NCBI GenBank assembly: GCA_002989075.1
Contig: PSQN01000017.1
Location: 558,001 to 622,000, forward strand
DNA: 64,000 nucleotides
DNA from: Arthonia radiata
Taxonomy: Eukaryota; Ascomycota; Arthoniomycetes; Arthoniales; Arthoniaceae
Direction of reading: 5' to 3'
Part shown: positions 42,592 to 51,540 of the stretch, piece by piece
How positions within the stretch are numbered: position 1 is the first letter of the stretch
Layout: each line of letters starts with the position of its first letter
Program-made: the position numbers and the translations under genes
The notes under the pieces: model-generated
Seen by the model: only the letters and a program-made list of their open reading frames with translations
Databases searched by the model: none
What the model was told of the DNA's origin: nothing

Positions 42592-42950
42592 TTCTCGTTC
42601 ATGGGGCTTGATGTCTGCATACTATCCTATCCCGTCTCCCTCAAATCCATATGCAATTTTCACGTCATTGCCTTGGTGGCATGTTGCGCGAAGTGGTCGA
42701 TATCGAGCTCAGCTGTGATGGTGTCCAGAATATCTGACATCTGTCATCTTCTCTCAGCAGAGCCGCATGCATCCGCGTACCCCTGGCGCTTTTATGCCGA
42801 GGTAGTACACGATATGCCAGAGCAGGAAATTTTTATGGGAGAACCCCGGTTAATATTTACTGGAAATCTTGAAAGTCACGTTCACATTGCAGATCCAGAA
42901 CGTCAACTTATATGTTGAACAGGCCAACGAGCCTTCGAAAGTGTGTCAAT
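42592..42950. other. divergent promoter region, PAN6 / DBP7
   Basis: 359 nt between start codons. I see no gene. An in-frame upstream extension of DBP7 from 42912 lacks an ATG. Confidence 0.5.
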
Positions 42951-45275
42951 ATGGCTGATGATGACATGCTCATCAACTTTGACGTTGGGTCTGCGCCGTT
43001 TGTGCCTCAGCAGAAATTCAAAGGTGGGCGATGGAAAGATAGATTGCAGGCGAAAAAGTCTCTGCAAAGAAGACGGGAAAGTGTAGAAGATGGTACCAAA
43101 AACGGCGTCAACGCACCGTACGAAGAAGAACCTGGAGTTCATAATTACGACTTTGTCATTGAGCAGCCAGCAAAGCGTGCAAGACCTTCCAGGCCGGCGG
43201 GGAGTAGTGGCGCAAACCACAGTCATGGTCGCGAGCACCGCAAGGACGGTCAGCCTCTTCAAGTCGTCTCTTCGCTTTTCACGTTCAATCCATCCGCTAC
43301 AATTGCACAACCTCCCACTGAGAATGAAGCGGCACCAGCAGAGCCGTCAAACGCGCCGCTGTCGCCAGAAATACAGAATTTCACATCCCTCGGTCTCTCG
43401 ACCACGATAGCCGAGCATTTGCTGAACAAGATGACGATCAAAGCGCCAACGTCTGTTCAACGCGAAGCCGTAGCTGAACTGCTAAACGAAGATGCGGACG
43501 CCTTCATCCAAGCCGAGACCGGGTCTGGGAAGACGCTGGCCTATTTGTTACCAATCGTACAGAGGCTTTCTTCAGCCTCTTCAGCTGCAAAGCTGAGTGA
43601 TCCATCGCACTCTGACGTTCATCGCGACTCGGGTCTCTTCGCTATCATCCTTGCGCCGACTCGCGAACTGTCCGCTCAAATCTCAGTCGTCCTCTCTACG
43701 CTCCTCCGATGCTGCCACCACATCGTCTCCACCACGGTCACAGGTGGGGAGAAGAAGAAGTCCGAGAAGGCGCGATTGCGAAAGGGTGTCAACATTCTCA
43801 TCGCCACACCTGGTCGCCTTGCAGACCATTTGCAGCATACAGAAGTGTTAGACGTAAGCAAGGTACGATGGCTGGTCATGGACGAGGGTGACAGACTGAT
43901 GGAGATGGGCTTCGAGAAAGACATAGAGCAAATTCTCTCGAAGCTGGAAAATGCGGGAGAGAAACCGATGAGAGTGCCTGGATTAACGGGACTACCAGAA
44001 AGGAGGGTGACTATACTCTGCTCTGCGACGATGAAGATGGGCGTGCTAAAGCTTGGGGAGCGTAGCCTCAAGGATGCGATACATATACGTGGCTCATCAC
44101 AAGCTGATGACAACACCAATGGCCCTGCTGTAGCAGGGTCGAAGGGAGAGACGCCCTTCTCAGCACCGGCTCAACTTCAGCAATCCTTCGCTGTTGTGCC
44201 CGCCAAGCTTCGCCTCGTCACACTCGCTGCACTTCTGAAGCGTACATTTGCCCGAAAAGGTAGTGTGATGAAAGTTATGGTATTCATGTCGTGCGCAGAC
44301 TCAGTCGACTTCCATTACTCTGTCTTCACCTCACCGTCTGCGTCCTCTACCACAACTCACCCCGCTGCACCAGCTTCAGCTACGAAGTCCATGAGCATCG
44401 GCAACAAGACCGCATCTACTTCCTCGAATCCCGCCCCAAACGATACCGCCTCCACTAGCGCGGCATCAACTACGCTCTCCACAAAAGACATACAAGTCCA
44501 AATATCCCGCCTGCATGGCTCCCTGCCCCAGCCTGTCCGAACCTCAACACTAACCTCCTATCGGCGTTCCTCGACACCCTCGGTCCTGCTCTGCACAGAC
44601 GTCGCATCTCGTGGCCTTGATCTACCCAATGTGGACTTCGTCATTGAATACGATCCCCCCTTCTCCAAAGACGACCATTTGCACAGAATTGGCCGGACAG
44701 CGCGAGCAGGTCAGGCCGGAAGAGCCATGATTTTCCTGCAGCCTGGGTGTGAGGAAGGGTATGTGGATGTGCTGAAAAGCGAGAGAGGGGAAGCGGGTCG
44801 CACGCCAAACCAGCAAAATGCCGATGACATCCTGCGGAAAGGATTCAGCGCGCCAGGTCTCGAGGAAGCGGGCAAGGGCTGGAGAGAGAAGGCGACGGAT
44901 TGGCAGTTGCAGATCGAACGGTGGGCTCTTGAAGATCCGAAGGTATTGGAGCAAGCGCGACGTGCTTATCAAAGCTATGTGAGGGCTTACGCCACGCATG
45001 TTGCAGCTGAGAGGGGCATGTTCGATATGACACAGTTGCATCTCGGGCATCTAGCGAAGGCGTTTGGATTGAGGGACAAGCCTGGTGCGATACGCGTGCC
45101 AGGGCTGAGACCTGACGCGAACGCGAGTAAGGGCGAGAGGAAGGCTAAAGCAGGCAAGAGAAAGAAGGGCGACGAAGAAGAGATCAGAGAGGCCGTTGAC
45201 CTGAGGACCGCCGAGAAGAAGATGCGAGCGAAGATGAAGGAGGAAACAGCCGTGAGCGAGTTCAATTTAGGTTGA
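42951..45275 (+). CDS. DBP7: DEAD-box ATP-dependent RNA helicase Dbp7
   Basis: A single-exon 774-aa protein. Dbp7 acts in the nucleolus in early assembly of the 60S ribosomal subunit. Visible motifs: a Q motif (APTSVQREAV) near 165, motif I AETGSGKT near 188, motif Ia PTREL, motif II DEGD near 310 (instead of DEAD, as in the Dbp7 group), motif III SAT near 357, DVASRGLDLP, and motif VI HRIGRTARAGQ near 577. The start MADDDMLINFDV with KGGRWKDRLQAKK is the family N-terminus. A Ser/Thr/Ala-rich insertion (about 465-515) splits RecA domain 2. The basic Lys-rich tail fits nucleolar targeting. The stop is 5 nt from the ASA1 stop. Confidence 0.93.
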   Translation: MADDDMLINFDVGSAPFVPQQKFKGGRWKDRLQAKKSLQRRRESVEDGTKNGVNAPYEEEPGVHNYDFVIEQPAKRARPSRPAGSSGANHSHGREHRKDGQPLQVVSSLFTFNPSATIAQPPTENEAAPAEPSNAPLSPEIQNFTSLGLSTTIAEHLLNKMTIKAPTSVQREAVAELLNEDADAFIQAETGSGKTLAYLLPIVQRLSSASSAAKLSDPSHSDVHRDSGLFAIILAPTRELSAQISVVLSTLLRCCHHIVSTTVTGGEKKKSEKARLRKGVNILIATPGRLADHLQHTEVLDVSKVRWLVMDEGDRLMEMGFEKDIEQILSKLENAGEKPMRVPGLTGLPERRVTILCSATMKMGVLKLGERSLKDAIHIRGSSQADDNTNGPAVAGSKGETPFSAPAQLQQSFAVVPAKLRLVTLAALLKRTFARKGSVMKVMVFMSCADSVDFHYSVFTSPSASSTTTHPAAPASATKSMSIGNKTASTSSNPAPNDTASTSAASTTLSTKDIQVQISRLHGSLPQPVRTSTLTSYRRSSTPSVLLCTDVASRGLDLPNVDFVIEYDPPFSKDDHLHRIGRTARAGQAGRAMIFLQPGCEEGYVDVLKSERGEAGRTPNQQNADDILRKGFSAPGLEEAGKGWREKATDWQLQIERWALEDPKVLEQARRAYQSYVRAYATHVAAERGMFDMTQLHLGHLAKAFGLRDKPGAIRVPGLRPDANASKGERKAKAGKRKKGDEEEIREAVDLRTAEKKMRAKMKEETAVSEFNLG

Positions 45276-45280
45276 CGTCC

Positions 45281-46605
45281 TCAATAGATATCCCACAACG
45301 TGATCTTCCCATCCTTGCTCCCAGCAGCAAGCCAATGCGTCTCTTTCACCCTCTGCTCTCTCGTCACCGCCACGCTCTTATACTCCATCAACCGTTCTTC
45401 CCCATCCCCCTCCTCATTCTGCACGCGCACCCCAGCAAAAGCAACAGCATAACACCCCTCCTTATGCCACTTCAGCACCGCCAACTCCCTCACCATCTTC
45501 CCCGAATACACCCTCACCCTCCCATCCCACCCCGCCGTCGCAAACACCCTTCCATCATCCCGCACCCTCAACCCCTGCTGCCCCGCATGCCCCGTCTTCA
45601 CCTCCCTCACCGGCCCCGCAGCATACATCGGATGCCTCGCCACCACCGCATCAGCACCGCTCGTAAACCACACTTCCCTATCCACACTCACATCTAAACT
45701 CAATATCGGCTGGCTGTGCGGCTGCGAAGAGTACAGCATCTCCCATCCGCCTGCAGCCTTCACCTGTCTGTACAGACATGCGCGTCCGCTCTCGTAGCCC
45801 GCGGCGACGTACACGGCGCTGTCACCTTCGACTGTCTGGCGGAAGATGCCAAGTGCCATTACCATGCCCGCGCGTCCGCTTTCCTGCGTAGGCGGGGGGA
45901 TGAGACCGACTTGCCGCTGGTGGGGGAGTTGGTGGAGGGCGATTTCCGCGTCGTTGGGGGCGGGGACGGCGATGATGAGATCAGTACTGCTATCTCCTTT
46001 CCCTTCGCCGTGGTCGGTCGCGGTCTCAACGGGAACTTGGTGAGAGGATGGTGTGACTTCCAGGCTAGCGAACGAGCAGAAATTCAACGTCGACACCTCG
46101 AGCGCATGCAGCAACCACGGCTGCTTCCTTTCGTCGATCGCTTTCTCAACGGGTGGTGTGCGCGAGAATCCGGCTTCGGCGTCGTCGATTCCGGTTAGGC
46201 TCCATACGCGCAGTCTGCTGTCGCGGCCGTGGCTGGGGAGGTTAGCACGTAGTCCACAACCATTCAGATCGTGCATTCGCCGCCGTACAACGCCTTGAAA
46301 CACAGGACGTCTTCTCGGTCATGTCATCACCACAACGATGCAGGACGTACTTACGTGACAAGCCTAGCTCCCCACAACCCCAGTCCGAGAATCGTCCCCA
46401 CGTGCGCCCTCCACACGGCGTCCGGCCGTTTCGTGGTGAGCATCCAGAGCACGACGAAGCCGTCGGCATCGCCGCATGCGAGCCATAGATTTTGGTTTAG
46501 GAATAGCAGGCTGTGGATGGGGGAGGGGTGGCCGCGGAGGATGTAGGCGGGTTGGGGGACTGGGAGGGTTGACGTTGGGAGTGATTTGGGTGGGAGGTCG
46601 GGCAT
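45281..46605 (-). CDS. ASA1: WD40 protein, ASTRA-associated protein 1
   Basis: Exons 46355-46605 and 45281-46232 give 400 aa. The 122-nt intron (GTAAGT...CCCCAG) joins ARLVT to [10 protein letters not shown] in phase. WD repeats are visible: [43 protein letters not shown], then [15 protein letters not shown] and [16 protein letters not shown] at the very end. The order and the opening PAYILRGH match Asa1, a subunit of the ASTRA/TTT-linked complex that supports stability of PIKK kinases and chromatin functions. Assignment to Asa1 rests on the N-terminal repeat and overall layout. The 3' end lies 5 nt from DBP7 on the other strand. Confidence 0.85.
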
Positions 46606-47135
46606 GATGGGAAAGGCAAGGGGTTTCTATGGGTTTGATGTTGGTGATGGCATGTTTTTGTGCTTGGTCATGCTAGTCATGAGAAGGGCGTTGTGGGTTG
46701 GATTCGTGGATGTGAAGGCTTGATGGTCATGAGCTCCCATCACTTCTAGTCTATTAACTTCATAAGAGATGGTATCTTGTTTCACGCGCCGCCCGTTTTC
46801 TGTAGAAGCCGTGCTTCGCAAGTGTTGAGCAAGTACACTGTCGTGACTGTGAAGACCCCAATGGTCATCTCCTGACGCGCCTTTCCTCTTCGGGAACTTC
46901 CAAGATCCTCGAGAATTATGGACACTGATACAATCAGGCTTTGGTGCCTTATCAAATAGAAAGAGCCGCTACGCCGACGTGATCGGGCTACGCTACGACC
47001 ATCACGCACCATGCGTGAACACCCTCGAAGCGCCAAACAGAAGCTCACCGGACGAGCGAATCGACTCATATTTTGTCAACTCATGGACCGGTTAGTGATC
47101 ATTCTCATATATACACCTTCATCCATCCACATCAA
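46606..47135. other. intergenic region
   Basis: 530 nt upstream of ASA1 and downstream of the uS7m gene (both minus strand). I see no gene or repeat. Confidence 0.5.
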
Positions 47136-48562
47136 TCATCTCCTCCCACCCCTGATTAACCCCAAATTACTTCTTCCCATCACCGCCATCCGATGCTGGT
47201 TCTCCCTCTTTCCCCACACACTGCTCTTTCCCTCCACAATCGCCACAACCTCTTCCGCAAACCGCTTACTGAACCCACTCGTGCCCCCTTTGCGCTTGTC
47301 ACATGCCTCCAGTATCCAGATGATCGCTGCTCTCCTTCTTTGCCGAAGTGAGAGCGGGACGGGTATCTGCAAGGCGATGCCGCCACCGGCGAGACCGCGC
47401 TGGGAGCGGATTCGCATGATGGGAGCGATGGAGTCGATGGCGTGCGTGAGGTAGAAGACGGGGTGGAGGGGGAGGTGAGTTTGCGTTGGTGTGGATTGTG
47501 GAAGGGGAAGGAGACGGCGGGGCGTCCCGGCTGGGGAGGCCGTGGGGGAGGGATGGGTGCGAAGGTAGGTGAGGATGTGGGCGATGTTCTGGTGTTTGAT
47601 CAGTACATGCTTTACCGAACATGCAATTCTCAAGGTAGGAAAGAATAGAACGACGCGCAGAGGACGCTTTGAATGATTCTGGATGAGTATGGACAGGGAG
47701 TCTATCATACCTTTTGGGCAACACTTTTCTTCCCGTCCCTCATGATCATATTCGTGACCTGCTCAATCACACCATCATACCGCCTATGCAAATTCTTCTG
47801 CTTGTTATTCGGCGAACTCGGAGGGTCAAACTTCAACCCCTGCCGCTCCTGCGCAATCACTTGCGCCTGCGCCCGCATCTCCGTTGGATCTGACAATTCA
47901 CCCTTCGCGATTCTAAGCGCCTCCTCCTCCGTAATCTCATGATACTGCCCCGGATAGTCCTGCTGTTCTCGACTCGGCATCCTCATCTGCTTCGGCTTCT
48001 GCTGCGCCTGCTGCACATCCATACCCGGCGGCGGCCCTTCATTGCTCACTTGATCCAAAAAGTCCGATTCCACGCCCGCTCGCCGCCGCACGCTCGTCGA
48101 GAACGACCGTTTCTGCTGTGAGATGGACTCGCGCATGACCTTCGGCAGCTTGTCGAAGCTCTCTTTGTCGCCCTTGTCTTTCACCACGTCTTGGACAGGC
48201 GTGCCTTGATCCATCTGCGGGCCGGTTTCACCCATGCTTTTGCTCATCGCGGCGGCTTCTTCGGAGACGTGGGGGAGCTGCTCCATGTTCGGGCCTTTGG
48301 GGTCGACGTTGGATTGTGCGTTTGGGGAGGCATGGCCGGGACCGTAGCCGTGGTCACTGGCTGCATCTGCGCGCGCATCGTTGGCGGAGGGGCCTGGTGA
48401 GGTTGGATCGGTGGAGGGAGAGACGTTTGGGTTTGGATGGAGCTTGGGGTCATTGGATGCGGCACGAGTGGATTGTTGGAGCAGGCGAAAGGGTAGTATT
48501 GTTCGGTGTTTTGAAGTTCGCGAATGCCTTGCGAGCGCTTGAAAGCGCGGACGGGGAGGCAT
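47136..48562 (-). CDS. RSM7: mitochondrial ribosomal protein uS7m
   Basis: Exons 47711-48562 and 47136-47588 give 434 aa. The 122-nt intron (GTATGA...CACCAG) joins KKSVAQK to NIAHILTYLR. The uS7 domain occupies about residues 255-434: YDGVIEQVTNMIMRDGKKSV, FYLTHAIDSIAPIMRI, GLAGGGIALQIPVPL and RQRRRAAIIWILEAC. The long N-terminal part (about 250 aa) is far larger than in bacterial uS7 (about 155 aa total). It holds a Pro/Ser-rich stretch and a possible second basic region QKRSFSTSVRRR. The first ~40 residues are Arg-rich, a good mitochondrial presequence. ATG 48562 is the first real ATG (a TTG 18 nt upstream is not used). The downstream part of the intron is the least certain. Confidence 0.9.
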
Positions 48563-48638
48563 GGCTTTTGCTATTCTCAAATAGCAAGCAGAGATCGGTG
48601 CACCCGGAAGACTTGAGGTCCTACATCGGCGAAGTCAA

Positions 48639-48655
48639 CGACCCTAACCCTAAAG
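48639..48655 (-). promoter_or_regulatory. telobox-like element (CCCTAACCCTAA)
   Basis: Two telomere-type repeats, ACCCTAACCCTAAAG on the plus strand, lie about 80 nt upstream of the uS7m start codon. In some ascomycetes Tbf1 binds RCCCTAA motifs at ribosomal protein genes. The link here is inference from sequence and place only. Confidence 0.4.
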
Positions 48656-48796
48656 ATAGGCACATAAGAAGCTCTGAGACGAGTACATCAAGTGCCTGCG
48701 GCTACTAAAAATATCTAGCTTTTCTTTACTCGACCATCCATGGCGCTGGTGAGAAAGGACGAGTTTCGGTATTCCATTCAATATCGAGTGTCAAAT

Positions 48797-49624
48797 TCAT
48801 TTGCCCCGTGCTAAGCTCCAGGCTGCAGCCAACATCAACCCAAGAACGGCTGCCATCACAAGCATCATATTAACAAAAGCTTGCTGACCATCTTTCATCG
48901 CTCCTGTGACGACTCTCTTCAGCACAGCATCGAGCGCGTTGCGGTTCGGAAAGTCCGATTCCGGCACCGGTTTGTTCAGAAACTCGCAGAGCGGTACCCA
49001 ACCGTCCTGCACCGTCCAGGTGAGTGTTCGCTCTTTGGGCGCCACACCATCGAGCATAGCATAGTGGTCTCGGTAGGCTTCTTTGGCGTTCGCCCGATAA
49101 CTACCACGGAAGAGGACTAGTTGCGTGATGCGCACCTCGAGCCTTCGTAACCAGAACATCCGCGGATGAAAGACAGTCAAGATGCGGTAGCACCGTCCAC
49201 ATTGCGCTTCGGCGTTACTCCACGTGTCTATGACGCTCTTGTGCCACGCATTTATGTCTGGCCGGTGATTGATGATGATCCTGGCTTCGGGATACGCTTT
49301 GATTAGATCGGCCGCGAACATGCACGCTGGGAAGTCGGTGATGGCTTCGCAGTGGCCGAGCACGGTGTCGAAGTCTTCGGCGGTCAAGGTCTCGCCGTTG
49401 AGCTTGCGATGCCACAGACGTAGCCACGCGACGCACTCCGATGGATCGTCGACACGATCGAAGCCGTGATAGACGTGTGCGTACCCAAGGAGGGATAAGG
49501 CGGCGCGAAGCGAGTCGGTTCCGGTGCGAGGTAGTCCAAGGGCGAGCACGCGCATAGGCTTGGTGCGCGTTCGCTTGGGTGGCGAGAGGGGCCATACATA
49601 TTGGAAGAGCTGCAGATCGGCCAT
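48797..49624 (-). CDS. sulfotransferase-like P-loop protein with C-terminal membrane anchor
   Basis: A single-exon 275-aa protein. The N-terminal part has MRVLALGLPRTGTDSLRAAL, a sulfotransferase-type phosphosulfate-binding loop, followed by LGYAHVYHGF. Further family blocks are FDTVLGHCEAITDFPACMFA, AYPEARIIINHRPDINAWHKS (the 3'-phosphate binding region) and WVPLCEFLNKPVPESDFPNRN. This is the fungal Sulfotransfer_4-like (NAD-epimerase-like misnomer in some databases) family. A single hydrophobic span at about 250-270 ends the protein, giving a tail-anchor. The substrate is unknown. Nothing in the flanks suggests a pathway. Confidence 0.8.
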   Translation of the reverse strand: MADLQLFQYVWPLSPPKRTRTKPMRVLALGLPRTGTDSLRAALSLLGYAHVYHGFDRVDDPSECVAWLRLWHRKLNGETLTAEDFDTVLGHCEAITDFPACMFAADLIKAYPEARIIINHRPDINAWHKSVIDTWSNAEAQCGRCYRILTVFHPRMFWLRRLEVRITQLVLFRGSYRANAKEAYRDHYAMLDGVAPKERTLTWTVQDGWVPLCEFLNKPVPESDFPNRNALDAVLKRVVTGAMKDGQQAFVNMMLVMAAVLGLMLAAAWSLARGK

Positions 49625-50201
49625 GCTTAGAGTGTAATAGCAGGTACAGACACCTCATGGGGAGTCATGCAGGTTTATATGGGATTTAGAGGCAGGCCAT
49701 AAGACGGCATATCGGAAATTACAGGGTGGACATGCCCGGGCAACAAAGGACGAACTAGTTACAGAATCAGATCATCTTGCGATACGCGGAGGGTGGGAGC
49801 ACGTGGGAGTACTCACGGCACTGCATAATTGAACCAAAGAAGAATATTCATGTTTGATGCAAGTGTTTACAAGACGTGACTGTCTGCAACGAGACTTTTT
49901 TGTGCACCCAATCGTATAGTGCGCGTTGAGTGTCTACCTGTAAGTTCATCTCTGAAGAAAAATGTGTCGCGACAACGCATGACCTCATCTCATTCATACA
50001 TATGCAAACAATGCTTCTACTCGTACAGGCTTCCCAAATGCTCACAGCATAAACTTATACCACATGCACATACCGGGCGGATGCTCCCTTTAAGGAGGCG
50101 AGGCTAGTGTTCCTCAGGATCAGCTCTTGGGCACCCAAGACATCTCCTCATCCTTTGCAACAGTCTTAGATGGTCGCGAGGGAAGTATCATGGATGGCAC
50201 T
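49625..50201. other. intergenic region
   Basis: 577 nt between minus-strand genes. I see no gene, repeat or RNA. Confidence 0.5.
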
Positions 50202-51395
50202 TCACTTCCCATTTCCGCTTACTCTTCTGAAGAACTTCCCTCCCATTTGGACACCTTCATCATCATCGTCATCATCCTCGTAATCGTTCACGACAGAACC
50301 AGAACGGTCCGCTAACCCCTTCTGAAACAGCATCTTCTCTTGCTCTCTGTGTCGCGGTTCATCCTTGCTCTGTTTCCGCCTATTATTGGGCGTCGTTCCC
50401 ATCTGGCCCGCCAGCGATCCTGAAGAACCCCGCGTGCGAGCAATAATCTGAGCGCGCTGTGCCGCAGCCTCGCGCAACTCCCCAAGTCGCCAGTAGTCTT
50501 CGACTTCAAGATCTTGCTCTGGTGTCAAATCCTCCACGTCTGGACTGTCCATGCCGCGCTTCTTCTCCTGTCTCTCTTTCCGAAGTCTCGCCAGCTCTTC
50601 TTGCTGAGCGATCCGCCGCTGTTCTTCAGGCGGAAGGTGTGCGGTCTTCAAGTTGCCAGCGGAGGCGTGGGATCTTGCGAGCGGAGGAGTGGCTGCGGGT
50701 GGCTGATCTGTCTGCTCGTCGTCGTCATCATCATCATCATCGTCGTCGGAAGACGACGAAGAAGAGTCATCAAGCGGGCGGCGCTCGGCTGGCGTAGCTT
50801 CTCGTGTCGTCTGTCGAACAAGCTTGGTGCTGTTCGGCTCGTTATCATCTTCATCGGAAGAAGATAGAAGGTCGTCATCGGAGGATTGACCATGATCGGC
50901 TTCGTCACTTCCGTAGGCTTGCTCCTCTTCACCGGCTCGTCCGCCGGCAAAGCCACGCGATAAAAGACCAGATGCAGGCGCAGCAGCAGTAGCCGTAGAC
51001 GAAGCAATCGCAGCGGCGATCCCGCCTATTGGCGATGGATCTGAAGCGGCTAGTCGCTTTTTCTCGGCAAGTCGGGCGGCAAGCTGGCGTCGGGCGCGAG
51101 AGGGCGGTATGGCAAGAGGAGCCGGATAGTTTGCTGAAGTCGGCGAGGTAGAGTAGATTAAAGGCTCCAGTTTCTCGTCGGAGTCAGACGTAGTGACTTG
51201 ATCGGAGTTCGGAGAATTCGTCTATGGCTCACCATGTTAGCTTGGGCCCTCTGTGAACAGATACTGAGATGAACGAATTGAAGGGTCATGACGGCGAAGA
51301 ATGGTTGCTTTCCTGCCCTTAAAGATGAGAGCTATGCATACAAGGAACGAAGACGCCGCACCTTCCACAAGTGCCAACGCGTCGATGTAGTGCAT
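50202..51395 (-). CDS. Ser/Asp-rich hypothetical protein, 5' exon tentative
   Basis: A continuous minus-strand frame runs from an acceptor at 51221 (CATAG) to a stop at 50202, 339 codons. An in-frame TAG precedes it, so the start must be in an upstream exon. A possible first exon is 51342-51395 (MHYIDALALVEG...), joined by a 120-nt intron with donor GTATGC; this is weak. The frame is low-complexity: acidic/Ser runs (SSSSSSDDD...), then a likely coiled coil PPEEQRRIAQQEELARLRK, DLTPEQDLEVEDYWRLGELRE, and a further Asp run near the C-terminus. A GAT/GAC microsatellite near 50726-50750 encodes one Asp run. I do not recognise the family. The steady codon periodicity and conserved-looking helical part argue it is real. 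Confidence 0.55.
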
Positions 51396-51540
51396 CATGC
51401 ATCCGGGCAGGAAGAGTATGCCAAAGTCGTTTCGTAGGCCGTGTCTCTATTGCATTGGGTATCTGTAGTGTGTGTGCAAACCTCCGACATTATGTTCCTC
51501 TGCGTCGATACAGGGCGAAATGCGTATGTGTAGAAAGTGA

